NCBI GenBank assembly: GCA_022496805.1
Contig: CM040093.1
Span: 374,501 to 438,500 of the forward strand
Direction of reading: 5' to 3'
Length of the DNA stretch: 64,000 bases
Origin: Pohlia nutans
Taxonomy: Eukaryota; Streptophyta; Bryopsida; Bryales; Mniaceae
Within the stretch, counting starts at the first letter, position 1, and each line of letters opens with the position of its first letter. Positions 50,201-62,017 of the stretch are shown piece after piece. The notes beneath the pieces were generated by a model, which was not told where the DNA came from, made no database searches, and was given only the letters and a program-made list of their open reading frames with translations. The position numbers and the translations under genes are program-made.

Positions 50201-53050
50201 TTGAAATTCGACGATATTTCTGAGGCGTCATGCACTTGTCTGATCATATGCTTGCCTTATGGGTGGCTGGTCTATGCGGCAGATGGATTACATCAACACG
50301 TCACATCCTGGTTTTATAGGTGGCAGTAAGGCTGTGGAGATTGCATTAAATCAGCAACGGGGTGCGAAGGCATTGGCTTCCAAGGTTACTGTTCATCTAT
50401 CTTTCCAATCTTATTTTGTTTCAAATTCACATTTGATTGGATGCATTGTAGTGGAAAGTGTTATCTTTAGATTCACCGATGAAGCCTACTTCAGTTAACA
50501 AGAAACTGAAAAGGTGGTTCTATTGTGTGCATGCCTTGACCTTGTCATGTATAGGATATGCATGATTCAGAGCGTCCCCCTTCCTTGCCGGAGAAGCAAG
50601 CAAAGGCACGTGCAATTTTGGCTCGAACTAATGCCGCATCACTTGCCTCTCATGAGCAGGTATGTTTCTGACGAGCTGTTATTATTTTTTGAAGCTAACT
50701 GAAATTTTCTTGTTGTAGAATATAAAAGTGTAAGGAGCATGATGCTCATTGTTTTTGATGTACAGGTTGCACCAAAGCCTTCGGCCATGCCACAAGAGAA
50801 GGCTAGTTTTCCCAGTGAGTTTCTAATCCATTTTGTGCCACTTGTCTATGTGTTGGTAACCATATTGAAGAACCTTTTTGAAAGTGCAAACTGCGAAGTT
50901 GCAAGTGTGAATTTGATGTCGGTATAACAGTCTAATATATTGTTTTTCATATGTGCAGGCAGTTCTGGATCTGGGAGTACCTGGGGTATATCTTCCATAT
51001 TTTCCAGCAGTGAAACTCGACAGCCTGTGAACGGCAGCAGTAAGGAGCATGTGCCCGTTCGCAGCTATGCTGAACCTGCACAAGGACCATTGGAGTCTTC
51101 ATTTTCAAGCATTCAGTTGCGAGAGGTGGGCATCTTTACCTTTCGTGGTCTCATTAAGTTCATGTAGTCTTCATCGTTAAGTTGAAACTCTAACTGAGGT
51201 CGGTAATTCATGGCTTAGCTGGGAATAATGGCAAACATTGTTGCTGAACACTTCTATTGTAATATATGATGTTTAGTTGTAGATTTTTTAAACGGTTTTG
51301 AATGCCCAACAGCCACCAGCTACTCTTAGAGCGCATGACACTCAAGGCGAGCAGGAGACTGTGGAAATTGCTGTGACTCGACTGCTATTAAAGTCGTACT
51401 ATGACATTGTGCGGAAGAATGTACAAGACTTAGTGCCAAAAGCGATCATGCATTTCTTGGTTTGTCATCGTCTCCTGGTGACTTTTAAGCTGATAATCAA
51501 TGCTACCTTTAGTCAACCTGGATATGTGTTCAATTTTATCAATTTATGATGGCATGTCTTGTTGCTGAGCTTCATTTCTCTCTTTTTGCTGCTCATGTTC
51601 TTATCTAAGGTCAGCCATATATGTGTGTGGGTTTTTACTTTGTCACAGTTGTGGAACTTTGCATGCTTAGATCTTTCGTTTGCTTGGTAATACAGGTCAA
51701 TCACGTGAAAAGGGAACTTCATAGCGTATTCATCAGAAAGTTGTACAGGTGATACTGCAGACTGGGTCCCTGCATTCTGGATTCCAATGTCTACATGTTT
51801 GTGTATATGTCCATCATTTATTGATTTCCCCTGGTATTCAGTGTTAATTGGAATATAAATCGCTATCTTATATCAACATCTGTCTCGACGGTCAGGGAAA
51901 ATTTGTTCGAGGAGATGCTTCAGGAGAAGGAGGAGATTGCCGTCAAGAGAAAGCGTTGTAAAGAGATTTTACGAGTTTTGCAGCAAGCCGCCTGGGTATA
52001 GAATCTTCTTCCTCTTTCTATTGATTTTGCTGGCTACCGTAATCCTGCTCTTTAGGGCGCTGATAATAGAACTGAAGACCTAAAGTCTATAATTTAAAGC
52101 TTCCGTACGTCGAGTATGTTCAGTCGCCTTGTTTTTTATTTGCCTGTTGCTTGCGTTGTCTACGGTGTAGCTTACTCTTACTGCAAGAGACGTCCTTGCT
52201 GTGCACCCAGGAACCTTTTTTTACTGTATCTCAGGCTACTGGGATTATAATTTATAAACTGCGCAGCACACTTGATATTTCACTGAAAGCAGAGGAAAGC
52301 CGTGTGGCTGAGAGACTGTTACCGTTTTGGTTGCAGGAATTGGACACCAGTTTTTATTGACTCTGGGAGTTAATACAACAATTTTGCTACAGGATAGTGT
52401 TTCAAGTAATAAACATAGCTTAGATGACGATTTATCAGATTGTTGATGACAATCTCATCTGAACCGCGCTGTTTGGGCACCATTTGTTAAATCTAACGTA
52501 GAAAATCTCCTTGGAGTATACCTTAATCATACAGCCTTTCCAAAGATCGTTGTCTGTACTTGAAAGTGTCAAACAGAAATTTGAAAGGCTTTCTGCAAGC
52601 CTACTGCATTATCTGTTCACTTGTTCTACCTATCTTTAGGTTTTTCTAAAAGAGCGCGTAGGATTTGTTGTGGGTGATTGGTTTATCCTGATTGTTTTGG
52701 AACCTAGTCTTCGGGACCTTCACTTGTCGTGGGACGTGCTTATTGTCAAGGGAATGAGACATGTTGCAAAATGTGAGCTTGGATATTTGTGGATGTGTGG
52801 GCAGACCTTGGAAGAACTTCCATTGGAGTTTGAGTCGGCATCACGACCGTCTTCGAGCTTCGATTCCACAGGGCTACCCCCTCCTGCCACAAGAGGTAGT
52901 GCTATGACTCCAGCGTTGTACGCACTTATCAATGGGGATTTTGCTGGAGCTCAATCAGCCTCGGGCTACTTGGGCGCACCAAGAAATTCAAAGTCCAAGA
53001 GGTCCTTCAGCGTTGAACATTCTGCAAGTGCAAATGGAGGCATGGCCTGA
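44297..53050 (+). CDS. DRP3: Dynamin-related GTPase, DRP3 class
   Basis: Twenty-one exons join in frame into 841 residues: 44297-44479, 45020-45253, 45411-45693, 45965-45993, 46234-46335, 46551-46619, 46999-47058, 47372-47485, 48263-48311, 48542-48651, 49080-49172, 49487-49579, 49848-49985, 50283-50384, 50555-50659, 50766-50814, 50959-51125, 51313-51459, 51696-51748, 51896-51995, 52805-53050. GTPase motifs: P-loop GSQSSGKSS (66-74), CTRRP switch, DLPG (173-176), TKLD (242-245, across the exon 4/5 junction) and VNRSQ (272-276). The middle domain ([21 protein letters not shown]) follows, then a Ser/Pro-rich linker and a GTPase effector domain from about 661 ([24 protein letters not shown]). There is no PH or proline-rich domain, which fits DRP3 (Arabidopsis DRP3A/B about 780-810 aa). 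This class constricts mitochondria and peroxisomes in division. The start is the first ATG after the leader acceptor, in frame with a Pro/Ser/Ala-rich N-tail. Confidence 0.96.
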
Positions 53051-53719
53051 TCCGGAATAGCTCTGGCATCTGTTATGTCGCTGTTCTGGATAGTGGGTTC
53101 TTTTGGAAACAGTCCTTGTGCAGAAGACTCACAGAGAAAAGTCTTCAGAATTCTAGGTGGGCGTTGCATTTGCTTGAATCAAATCATTGTTCCTTGAGGT
53201 GGTTCTACAATTTTTTGGGTAAACTAGGGAGATTAGAGAAGCACTCTTGATGAACTTGTTAGGATGTTCTCGAAGTGTGATTTTTCTTGAAACCTATTCA
53301 CAATGTATTAGGAAACGGTACGATTGGACGCCGAACTTTTGTATGCTGGTTGGTTTGTTCTGATCTTGCGAGCGTGTGAAATTTGTAGCACATAATGTTC
53401 TATGATGCAGTCACTCACAAAATTGGAACAATGATGTCAAACTTTAGGTTTCACCTGCAAGTAAGTTACATTAATATGCATGGGCTAAACATTCTGAATT
53501 TTTGAGAGCGTGCACAGTAAAGAGAGGCCTTAAGAGCGTGCACAGTACATTCTTTCTCTTTGCTCTTTCCTTCTAGTTGATCTTTAATGTGAAAAGTAAG
53601 AGCTATTCCAAGTATTACCACTCAATTTTGGAATTAGATTTGGAAATCATTCAAGAATTTGTCAATGTCATTTCATAAACCACAATCACTTCAATCTGAA
53701 AAATTAGAACAAAATTCTA
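53051..53719. other. DRP3 3' untranslated and downstream region
   Basis: T-rich sequence after the stop that likely includes the DRP3 3' UTR, although I see no clear polyadenylation signal. The minus-strand frame at 52966-53169 is antisense to the last exon. Confidence 0.4.
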
Positions 53720-54160
53720 TGGTAATATAGTTTCATGCATGTGCTATCTGAATAGAAAGGGGATGATTTGTGAAATTTTTATGTTGCAGTGTTTCACCAA
53801 AAATTTCGAAGATTTTAGTCTAAATGTGCTCTTGAAAAAATAAACACAGAAAGTTGAGCAACCCAAAAATCTTCAAAAATCACTACACTTAGAGTATTAC
53901 ATTTTAATCCATTACAACAGATTTCATTCACCAATTGTCCATATCTTATTCGTAATTGAAGTACAAAATATTTTTGAATTTCAAGTTTCAAATTTTATAC
54001 AAAAATATGTGTGGTAGCAATCACAGATCTAATTGTATGGATAGAATCTAAAATTTATAATGTACAACTTTTATTCATACATCATGTTCAAAATATCCCT
54101 CTTGGTTGCATTTTATGATGCATCTTTGCAAAAATGCGGAATTTGAAGAGGGGTGAGGAT
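53720..54160 (+). mobile_element. TTAA element, subfamily B, copy 5 (decayed)
   Basis: It follows subfamily B order (AGAAAGGGGATGATTTGTGA, TTTCGAAGATTTTAGTCTAAA, ACACTTAGAGTATTACATTT, and the right-hand TTGCATTTTATGATGCATCTTTG). Both TTAA termini have been lost. Confidence 0.75.
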
Positions 54161-54404
54161 GATAATTTTAGAGAGCATTCGCATAATTTCAAAGAATATT
54201 TGCATCAATTTGGCACTTTAATTAAATATTCGGCAAGAATTGCTGACCCTGTCTTTCGGGTATGGTATGTGGCTGAAGCTGGAGAAATTCAATTGGAATG
54301 CATTTGTACATTCAAGTAGGTTTTTGGATAAGTTTTTCATATTTTATGACTTCATTTAATTCTGCTTGACTGTGTGACTTTGAAGTAGTATGAGCAACCC
54401 AACA

Positions 54405-57400
54405 CAAATACAATAAAAACATTATTAATGCACACTTTACCCTTGAACAAACCAGAGACACACGATTCATACCACCACCCACAATAATTCCACTCACTCA
54501 AGTCTCTATGAGAGATTGCAACCCAGAAAAAGACAACCTCTAACAAAGATACTATACAAACACAAAACAAAATATAAGAAGCAACTGGCAAACATGTCAT
54601 TACCATTCCAACCACAAGAATAAAATGGCTATGGCAACAATACAACAAATCTATGTACAGCACACACGGCCTAGTATCACCTACACAATCATTTGAAACC
54701 GAAGTAGTATGGCTCTACCAAAGATATAAATATAAAATCCCCAATAAAGACCCACTAAAAGCAGTACAACACACACTACCAACCATCATCCTAGATTCCG
54801 TCATAACAACATTTAACATCTCCCACACATATTTCTCATCACCAGTAACATGTTCCATAAACTCTCAAAATTTTACTCCCCATTCATCAGAGATAAAATA
54901 TTCGGATTACTCGGCACCGCCTTTCAATACAAATGAAAAGGAATTGGCTACGCAATGAAGAAATGTCACAACAAACAATACATTGGGCACGTTTAGCTAC
55001 AAAAAACAATTCCAACACCATAACAATATTAACAATACTAGACATTACCTGGTACCAAAATTTCTCCATGTATAACGGACCATTCCTAGATGCACACGTT
55101 ATCACACACTTTGCCGCCAATACGATCACATATGAAGAACTAACAATCCTTCCAAAGCTAAACAAACCCCGGATAGAACCACTCGCAATACCATCTTTTG
55201 TATCCACCATCAAAATTACAACACTGGCACACCCAACCAAATGGCCATAATCAAAACAACAATCGACAATCTACAAATCCTACAATGTCATATACAAATT
55301 GCTCCACTTATACCATCCAATACACCAGTAAATAAAAGCACTAAATGGAACAAACTCACATACCCACTCCACATCAACCCAACAACCACGAACATACCAC
55401 TACTATCAAACTACGAAATAAACACTACATGAAAATTTCAACCACAATATAGCCACTATACAGATGGATCCTTCAAACTACGTGAACAAGTTGCTGATGG
55501 TCACTGGAAAAAAGAAAAAGTTGGTTATAGAATATACAACCCCACAAAAGCAAAAGTACAAATATCAAAAAGACTGCATGGCCTACAAACCAGCTTTAGA
55601 GCTGAACTAATGGCCATACATAAAACACTCAGACTACTCACTACCACTTACACAAATGAACCCGCACACATATTTACAAATTTCCTCAATTGCATGTACA
55701 CTAACTCACAACTAAAACACCCAACCCTACACAACAATCACGCTGACAAAATCATATTAACATCCATAGTAGAAATGCTAAAAATCATAACACAACCCAC
55801 TACATTTTATAAAGTTAAAGCACATGCCAAGATTGATGGATATGAACAGGCAGAAAAACTTGTAAAAGATGGCACCAAAAAAGAATACTGATTTGCTGCC
55901 AAATCATATGAATTTGTACATACTACACCATACTGCTTTCAAAAAGACTCGTGGTCTAAACGTAGAAAACGACGTGACAAAGGCCCTGTCAGATGCCTTG
56001 AAACATACACCGAGAACATACATCACTAAATATGACCAAGAAAACAACTTAGAAATCATGGCAGAACGATTTTCCAACATTAGCAAATGGACAATGAACC
56101 TCGATATAGACAATGAGTCATCGGTCCAATGAACTTTGGACCAACCCTGCAATAGGAGGCTCATAAATAACAAGTCTCCTAAAATTTTGCATTGGCCAAT
56201 ACATGGGAAATTCTAGAAGACGACTATTTTTTGGCATAGAAATATTTCCATCAATCACATGCTCCATATGTAACTCCTTCGAAGCAGACACATGGCTTCA
56301 TGTACTCCTAAAATGTAACCAACACCATATACATGCCTTTAGAATCAAAAGACATAACAAAGAAGTATGGGAATTAAGAAAACTAATCTTAGCCACACAA
56401 AAAACCAGATGTTTTATTCAAATGAATGTAGTCACATTTAACAACAATTCACAAAAAAACACAGTACCTCCATGGCTCCTACCTTGTACATGTGAACAAC
56501 AAAGATGTCACTGCAACGCCAGATTTAAACCAGATATATTATGTGCTAAAGGACTCCTATACCAAAATGTCCCACCACTAAACCCATCAGACAACCTTAC
56601 AATACAATTTATCGAATTCACATAGTTACACCAATGACAAATTTTCACAAGACACAATAGACAATAAATTCCAGAAATATCAACCATTAATTAATAGCAT
56701 CATTCAAAAAGGTTGGAAAGTAGACCCACTCATAGTGATCACGGTTGGAGCCAGAGGCACAATGCACGCTCCCTCAATGGAACTCCTCGAAACACAATGT
56801 AAACTATCAGAAACCTCCATTAAACATATACTCAAAGCAATCAACACTACTGCCATACAACATGTTGGGTCTATCCTACTACATAAAAGACGCATAGAAA
56901 ATAAACAACCACTACCAATAGAATAAATAGAATAAAAAAGGGGGGGGGGGTAGTGGTGAAGACCACTATTTATTTTATGTCGCTTACTACTAGCTCATAG
57001 AAATCACATGTCTCAGGAAGGTGGGATGGGGCCGGTTGGTTGTTACAAATTACTTGCATATGATATCTCATTCGCAGCACCAAGTCGTGTGTACCACATT
57101 ACTGCTCAAACGGACCCAACGGGAATCGAACCCGGACCACATAATTGTGATAAATAGTCCTTCAACAACCAACGGTAGAACTCTTGACTTGGCAATCTCA
57201 CACCACACTAAAACTGAAATTATACCCAAAATTTCCCGATTTATACCCATCCAAGAAGTTTATGGTTACTTTTATTAATTACTAGCTAGTAAAGTGTCTA
57301 TCCTTGCAAGGGGAGAATAGTTTTGTAACAAAGACCCTTTGTCCTGTGGTCTCTGGGTCCTTGTCATTACGAACAGACACTTTATTCACGATGGCCTCGA

Positions 57401-57429
57401 AAGAGGACCGGAGTATCTATCTATCTATC
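54405..57429 (+). mobile_element. 5'-truncated LINE with RNase H, zinc-knuckle region and (TATC)n tail
   Basis: A 3.0-kb insertion flanked by a 19-bp direct repeat with one mismatch (54386-54404 and 57430-57448; core AGTATGAGCAAC), the target-site duplication of a non-LTR retrotransposon. The reverse transcriptase is gone. An open stretch from about 55433 to 55891 encodes an RNase H domain: YTDGS at about 55457 and FRAELMA at about 55592 hold the first two catalytic acids. The third is changed (TN for TD) and the fourth replaced (EQAEKL). Two frame shifts later, 56203-56625 encodes a Cys/His region (CSICNSF..DTWLHVLLKC, CTCEQQRCHC) typical of LINE C-termini. The 3' end carries AAAGTGTCT/AGACACTTT inverted motifs and a short TATC tail. 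The copy is dead. Other 3' fragments lie at 3765 and 8449. Confidence 0.9.
57105..57165 (-). other. tRNA-like B-box segment in LINE 3' region
   Basis: On the minus strand GGTTCGATTCC matches the RNA polymerase III B-box consensus. It is embedded in a T-arm-like CGGG-loop-CCCG followed by TTGGGTCCG. No matching A box or full cloverleaf was found, so this is not called a tRNA gene. It may be a tRNA-derived piece or chance. Confidence 0.3.
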
Positions 57430-57624
57430 TAGTATGAGCAACGCAACAACTTATTGTGCTCGACTCTAATGCCTTCATGTCCACAATCAAGTCATGCAAA
57501 GTAATTGTAAGAAACATTTGCAAATTTTGTTGCATTTTGTTTTTTCTAAAGCGATGTCTTATGTATATATGTAATTCTTTTGAGTGAATTTTTTTACATC
57601 TATACATTTAGGAAGGTTGTTTTG

Positions 57625-58718
57625 TTATGTTGAGATGTCCCCGACCGAGTGTCCGCCAACCGCTTTTTTGGTACCATTAGAAAGCACTCGACGAGGAAGG
57701 GTGCACGGAGTTTGTTTCATTGCATTTGAACATATGGTGTGAAAGTTATGGATTTTTAATCAAATTTCATCATTATAAATTGAATTAAATTATGAAAATT
57801 GGAATATGGGAATTTTTGATGCCATTCTTAGCATTGTTGGAAGCTCTCAACCGAGAAGGGGTGCACTGAAGTTGTTTTGGGGCATTTGGACCTATGGTGT
57901 AAAAGTTTTGGATTTTCAATTGAATTTCGTCACCATCAATCGAATTAAGTTATGGATAAATCATTCTAAAAAGAAAAAGCAAAAACAAAAGCATGGGAAA
58001 CACGGGAACGAATGGGTATACGAGGATATCGAATATGGAGAGCACATGGGACATGTGGAACATCTGGGCCAATAGCATAGGGCCACACTAGTCTACACAT
58101 TAAAGAAGGTTGTTTGTTTTGTTTTGTTTTGTTACGTTGAGACGAGTGTTGAGATCTCGTCGATCGTGCATCCTCTGGCCGCGTCCTTTGTACTGTCGGA
58201 AAGCTCTCAAGTAGGAAGGGTGTACGGAGCTTGTGTCGCATTTGGACCTATGGTGTGAAAGTTATGGAGTTTTAAACAATTTTCATCACCACAATTTGAA
58301 TTAAATTATATAACATGGAATATGGGGTCTTTGATGTTATTCTTGGCATTGTTGGAAAGCTCTTGACGAATAGGAGTGCACAACAAATGTTTCGTAATTT
58401 GGGACATACAATGTGAAAGTTATGGATTTTTAATCAAATTTTGTCACGATAATTTGAATTAAATTATGGATAAATTATTCTATAAAGAAAAAGCACGAGG
58501 AATACATGGAACACATAGGAACACAAGAAACATTGGGAATATGGGGAACGCACGGGTACGTGGAGAATGCGGGGAACGCACGTGTACACGAGAACTCATA
58601 TGTACACATGCAACACGGAGGACTTGTGAAATACAAGGAATGTCTGGGCCTACAACACATGACCACACTAGTCTATACATTAAGGGAAGTAGTTTATTTG
58701 ATTTGTTTGTATGTAACG
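57625..58718 (-). repeat. Repeat family J, two tandem units (inverted)
   Basis: Two units of about 0.5 kb, each opening (plus strand) with a GTTGAGATCTC-like motif and closing with GGCCACACTAGTCTA.ACATTAA. Each holds ~200-bp sub-repeats with 'gaattaaattatg', 'ggaaagctctc' and 'gggtgcac'. Opposite orientation to 10815-11329. The array is broken at 58719 by a foldback element and resumes at 59683. Confidence 0.7.
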
Positions 58719-58724
58719 TTGAGA

Positions 58725-59682
58725 ACACGCAATTCGCTATTTGTGCACTTGGCCAAGTGCGTTCATTTCATGAGCAAATCTTGCTTTAAAAGATTTGTGT
58801 TAAAAGTTCTCTAAAAATCACTTACATTGTAAACAAATAATTCTTTTATTTATATATTATTTTGATCTTTATCTTATCTTTTATCTTTTATCTTATCTTT
58901 TCTTAATCTTGTTTCTTTCTTGTCCTCTTTTTTGTCTTCTTTTTCTTTTCCTTCTTGTCTTTTTCTTCTAATATTTCTTCATTCCTCTTGTGGCAGCTGC
59001 AAACCCTACACTACAAGAAGGAGAGGAGAAGAAAAGGGAATGAGGGAGAAGAGAATTTAAATTTGTTTTATTATTTTATTTTATTTTCCTTTGCTCCTCC
59101 GCCATTTAAGGTTTAGCCGCTGGCGGATGAACCCTAATTTATTTTTTTAATTTTTAGTTTTAGGATTCATGAGCCCTAAACAAAAAAGAAGACATAAAAT
59201 AAAATAAAAACTTACTCTCCCGGCGTTTACGGTTCCGCCTCAGGCGACTGAACCTTAATTTTTTTTAAATTTCTATTTCTATTTTTAGGGTTCATGAGCC
59301 CTAAGAAAAAAAGACGAAAACCAAAAAATAAAAAAATAAAAAAATAAAAAAATATTTGGTTTTTTTTCCTTGACGCGGGTGTAGGGTTTGAAGCTGCCAT
59401 AGGAGGAATGAAGAAAAAATAGAAGAAAAAGAAGAAATCAAGAAGGAAGACAAGAAGGAAAAGAAAAAGAAGACAAGAAAGAAGACAAGAAAGAAACAAG
59501 ATAAAAGAACATATAAAGATAAGAATGAAAAATCAATAAAAGAATTGTTTGTTTACAATAAAAGCAATTGTAGAAAGATAAAAGTTTCTTTTTTTAGACA
59601 ATTTCTTAGACAATTTTTTTAATGCGTCTGGTGGCCAAGTGCATGATTATATAGCCAAGTGTGTAAATAGTGAATTGCGTGT
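58725..59682. mobile_element. Foldback transposon, 958 bp, TTGAGA duplication
   Basis: The ends ACACGCAATTC and GAATTGCGTGT are exact inverted repeats, flanked by TTGAGA on both sides (58719-58724 and 59683-59688). The arms are ~300 bp: the left is pyrimidine-rich (TTTATCTTTTATC, TTCTTGTCTTTTTCTTC, GGCAGCTGCAAACCCTAC) and the right is its purine-rich complement. The centre has two diverged copies of a ~145-bp unit (about 59110 and 59235). No transposase. Structure fits a foldback or Mutator-like non-autonomous element; the class is open. Confidence 0.82.
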
Positions 59683-60500
59683 TTGAGATCTCCCGGACCG
59701 TGCGCCGGCCAACTCTGTTTTTGGTACTATCAGAAAGTTATAGAGGAGGAGGGGTGCACCAAAGTAGTTTAGCCACATTTGAACGTACGGTGTGAGAGTT
59801 ATGGATTTTAAAGTGATTTTGGTCACCACAAATTGAATTAAATTATTAAAGAAGTAATATAGAATGTTTTAATGTCATTCTTGGCATTGTCGGGAAGTTC
59901 TCGGCAAGTAGGGGTGCACAAATGTCGTCTTATAACTTTTGGACCTACGGTGTAAAGGTTATGAATTTTTAATTGAATTTCGTAACCATTAATTGAATTA
60001 AATTATGAATAAATTATTCTAGAAAAAAAGCACGGGAGACACGGGAACGCACAAGAACGTTTGGGACACAGGAAGTAAGGGGAACACGGGGAGCACCAGG
60101 AATACAAGGAGTACGGGGAGCCTGAGGAGCCTGAGTATGTAGAAGACAATGAACATCTGGGCCAACGGCACAGAGCCACACTAATCTATGTATTAAGGAA
60201 GGTAGTTTGTTTTCTTTTGTTTGTATGTTACGTTGAGATCTCTTGAATTGTGAGGTTGTTGGCCGCATTTTGTTGGAAAGCCCTTGAGGAGAAAATGGGT
60301 GCACTGAAGTTGTTTTGTGACTTTTGAAACTATGGTGTGAAAGTTTAGGGGTTTAAGGTCAAAGTTTGTCACCATAAATTGAATTAAATTGTAGATAAAT
60401 TATTTAAAAAACAAAATAAAAAATAAAAGCATGGCTAAATCACGGGAAACTATGGACCTGCGGCACATGACCACACTAGTATTAATAAATTGAAGAATTC
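59683..60500 (-). repeat. Repeat family J, continuation of the array
   Basis: One full unit and one partial unit. They resume with TTGAGATCTCCCGGACCGTGCGCCGGCC, written here only as the family's opening GAGATCTC motif followed by a GGCC-rich stretch. At 60234 the next GTTGAGATCTC opens. The end fades near 60500. Confidence 0.65.
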
Positions 60501-60603
60501 ATCACCAATATTTTGAATTAATTACTAATAAAACATGGAATAAAGAAAGAACAAAATTACCAAAAGTGAAACAAGTAGTTTTAGAAAATAAATTTTAGTA
60601 TGA

Positions 60604-61148
60604 TTAACCCCTAAGCATCTAAAATGTCCAACATAGCCACACTCGGCCGTTTTTCAATCAAATGTTGTTTTCCACCTAGTTCCTTATTTCAAAAGAAAAT
60701 GATTCCAACTACAAAAGTTTGGGGGCTATCTTCTACTTTCTAGTCCAATTTATTATTCTTCAAAATTATTAAATTGCATCTTTTACAGCTTAAAACCCTA
60801 AAATTCCAATATTAATAGACTGCAAAAAGGTTTTTCAATTGAATTTCTTTTTATGTAAGCTCAAGAAGCATGCCACCTACACCTTGTTGTTCATCACTAT
60901 TATTTACATTTTTACAAAAAGAATCATACTATTTAAGCATTTCTATAATTTCTATGATTTTAACAAGAAAAATACTTTGGAAAATCTTGAAAAAATCATT
61001 TTTATTTAAATAATTATTCCAATATTAGAGTAAACCGATTTAACAATAAATTATATGAAAAAATACTAGAAAAATATAATATATTTTATAATGTGAGAAA
61101 TTGATGAGGTTTGACCGGGTAACTGAAGTGTGGATGCTTAGGGGTTAA
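60604..61148 (+). mobile_element. TTAA element, subfamily C, copy 2 (intact ends)
   Basis: TTAA at 60604 and 61145. Termini CCCCTAAGCATC and its exact complement GATGCTTAGGGG. It is the best copy of subfamily C (others at 2766 and 33050) and shares its right TTAA with the next element. The subterminal palindrome is weak in this subfamily. Confidence 0.88.
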
Positions 61149-61691
61149 CCCTTTAACGTCCCAGTTCATCGTTGTTTTCAAAGATTCGTTATAAAATGTT
61201 TGATGAAAACCAAAAATGGAGTTGATGTACAAAGAAAAGTTGTAAATGTCAATGTGAAGATCACATCTGTACGGTTGGATTTATCATATTTTTTTTAAAT
61301 ATTTTTTTATTAATTTTGCAAGCTTTTCTCTTGAAATTCAATTAAAAATCATGAATTTATGGATTTAAAAAAAAAAAATTGTAATGAAATTGGAATAACA
61401 TGCACTACGAGATGGTATGGTTTCCATTATTTGATTCTACTTATTTTGGAAAATCATCTTCAAGGTCTTACTTTTTGAACTAAGAATGGAACTTGACATA
61501 AACCACTTCTATTGTTTTTCAAAAAATCATAATAACCTATTTTGAAGATCCAAACCGTACAAAGGATAGTGAACTTGCACAAGAACCATGAGAATTTTTG
61601 GTGGATGAAAACTGTCCAATTTGAATGGAATTCTAACAGTTTGAATCTGTTCAGCGTCCACTATGTGGACGCAGGCGCCTGAAAGGGTTAA
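61145..61691 (+). mobile_element. TTAA element, subfamily D, copy 1 (intact ends)
   Basis: TTAA at 61145 and 61688. Left terminus CCCTTTAACGTCC; right terminus the complement of CCCTTTCAGGCGCC. Near the right end is a perfect palindrome, GCGTCCA/TGGACGC around CTATG. The inverted copy is at 27020-27548. It ends 440 bp before the RPS9 start codon. Confidence 0.87.
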
Positions 61692-61945
61692 TGAACATTG
61701 TATACAAATGAATGTTCAATGTGGATCACAAAGAATGTCAGCCGTCCATTTGTTTTGAAAAAAGAAAAAGAAAATAATACTAACCACCATCATCATTATC
61801 ATTGATAAAAATGCATGCTTTATTTCCATTGAAAGACAGCAGATTACAACATCACACTGAGATGTAGAGACGTAGTGATTTTCGATGAGCTCGATTATTT
61901 GAATAGGTGCAATTCAGTGTGCAAACCGGGTACTGTACTGTGTTG

Positions 61946-61952
61946 TATAAAT
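61946..61952 (+). promoter_or_regulatory. TATA box of RPS9
   Basis: TATAAAT in a GC-rich surrounding, 186 bp before the RPS9 ATG. This would place transcription start near 61975-61985. Confidence 0.55.
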
Positions 61953-62017
61953 GGGGCGAGGCATCATGTGCCGTTAGATGGGAGGATGATCCGACGGACA
62001 AGTGTGGTGGAGGGCTT

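Noticed and set aside
57105..57165. tRNA gene
   Set aside because: Only the B box and T-arm are convincing. No A box, anticodon arm or closed acceptor stem could be paired.
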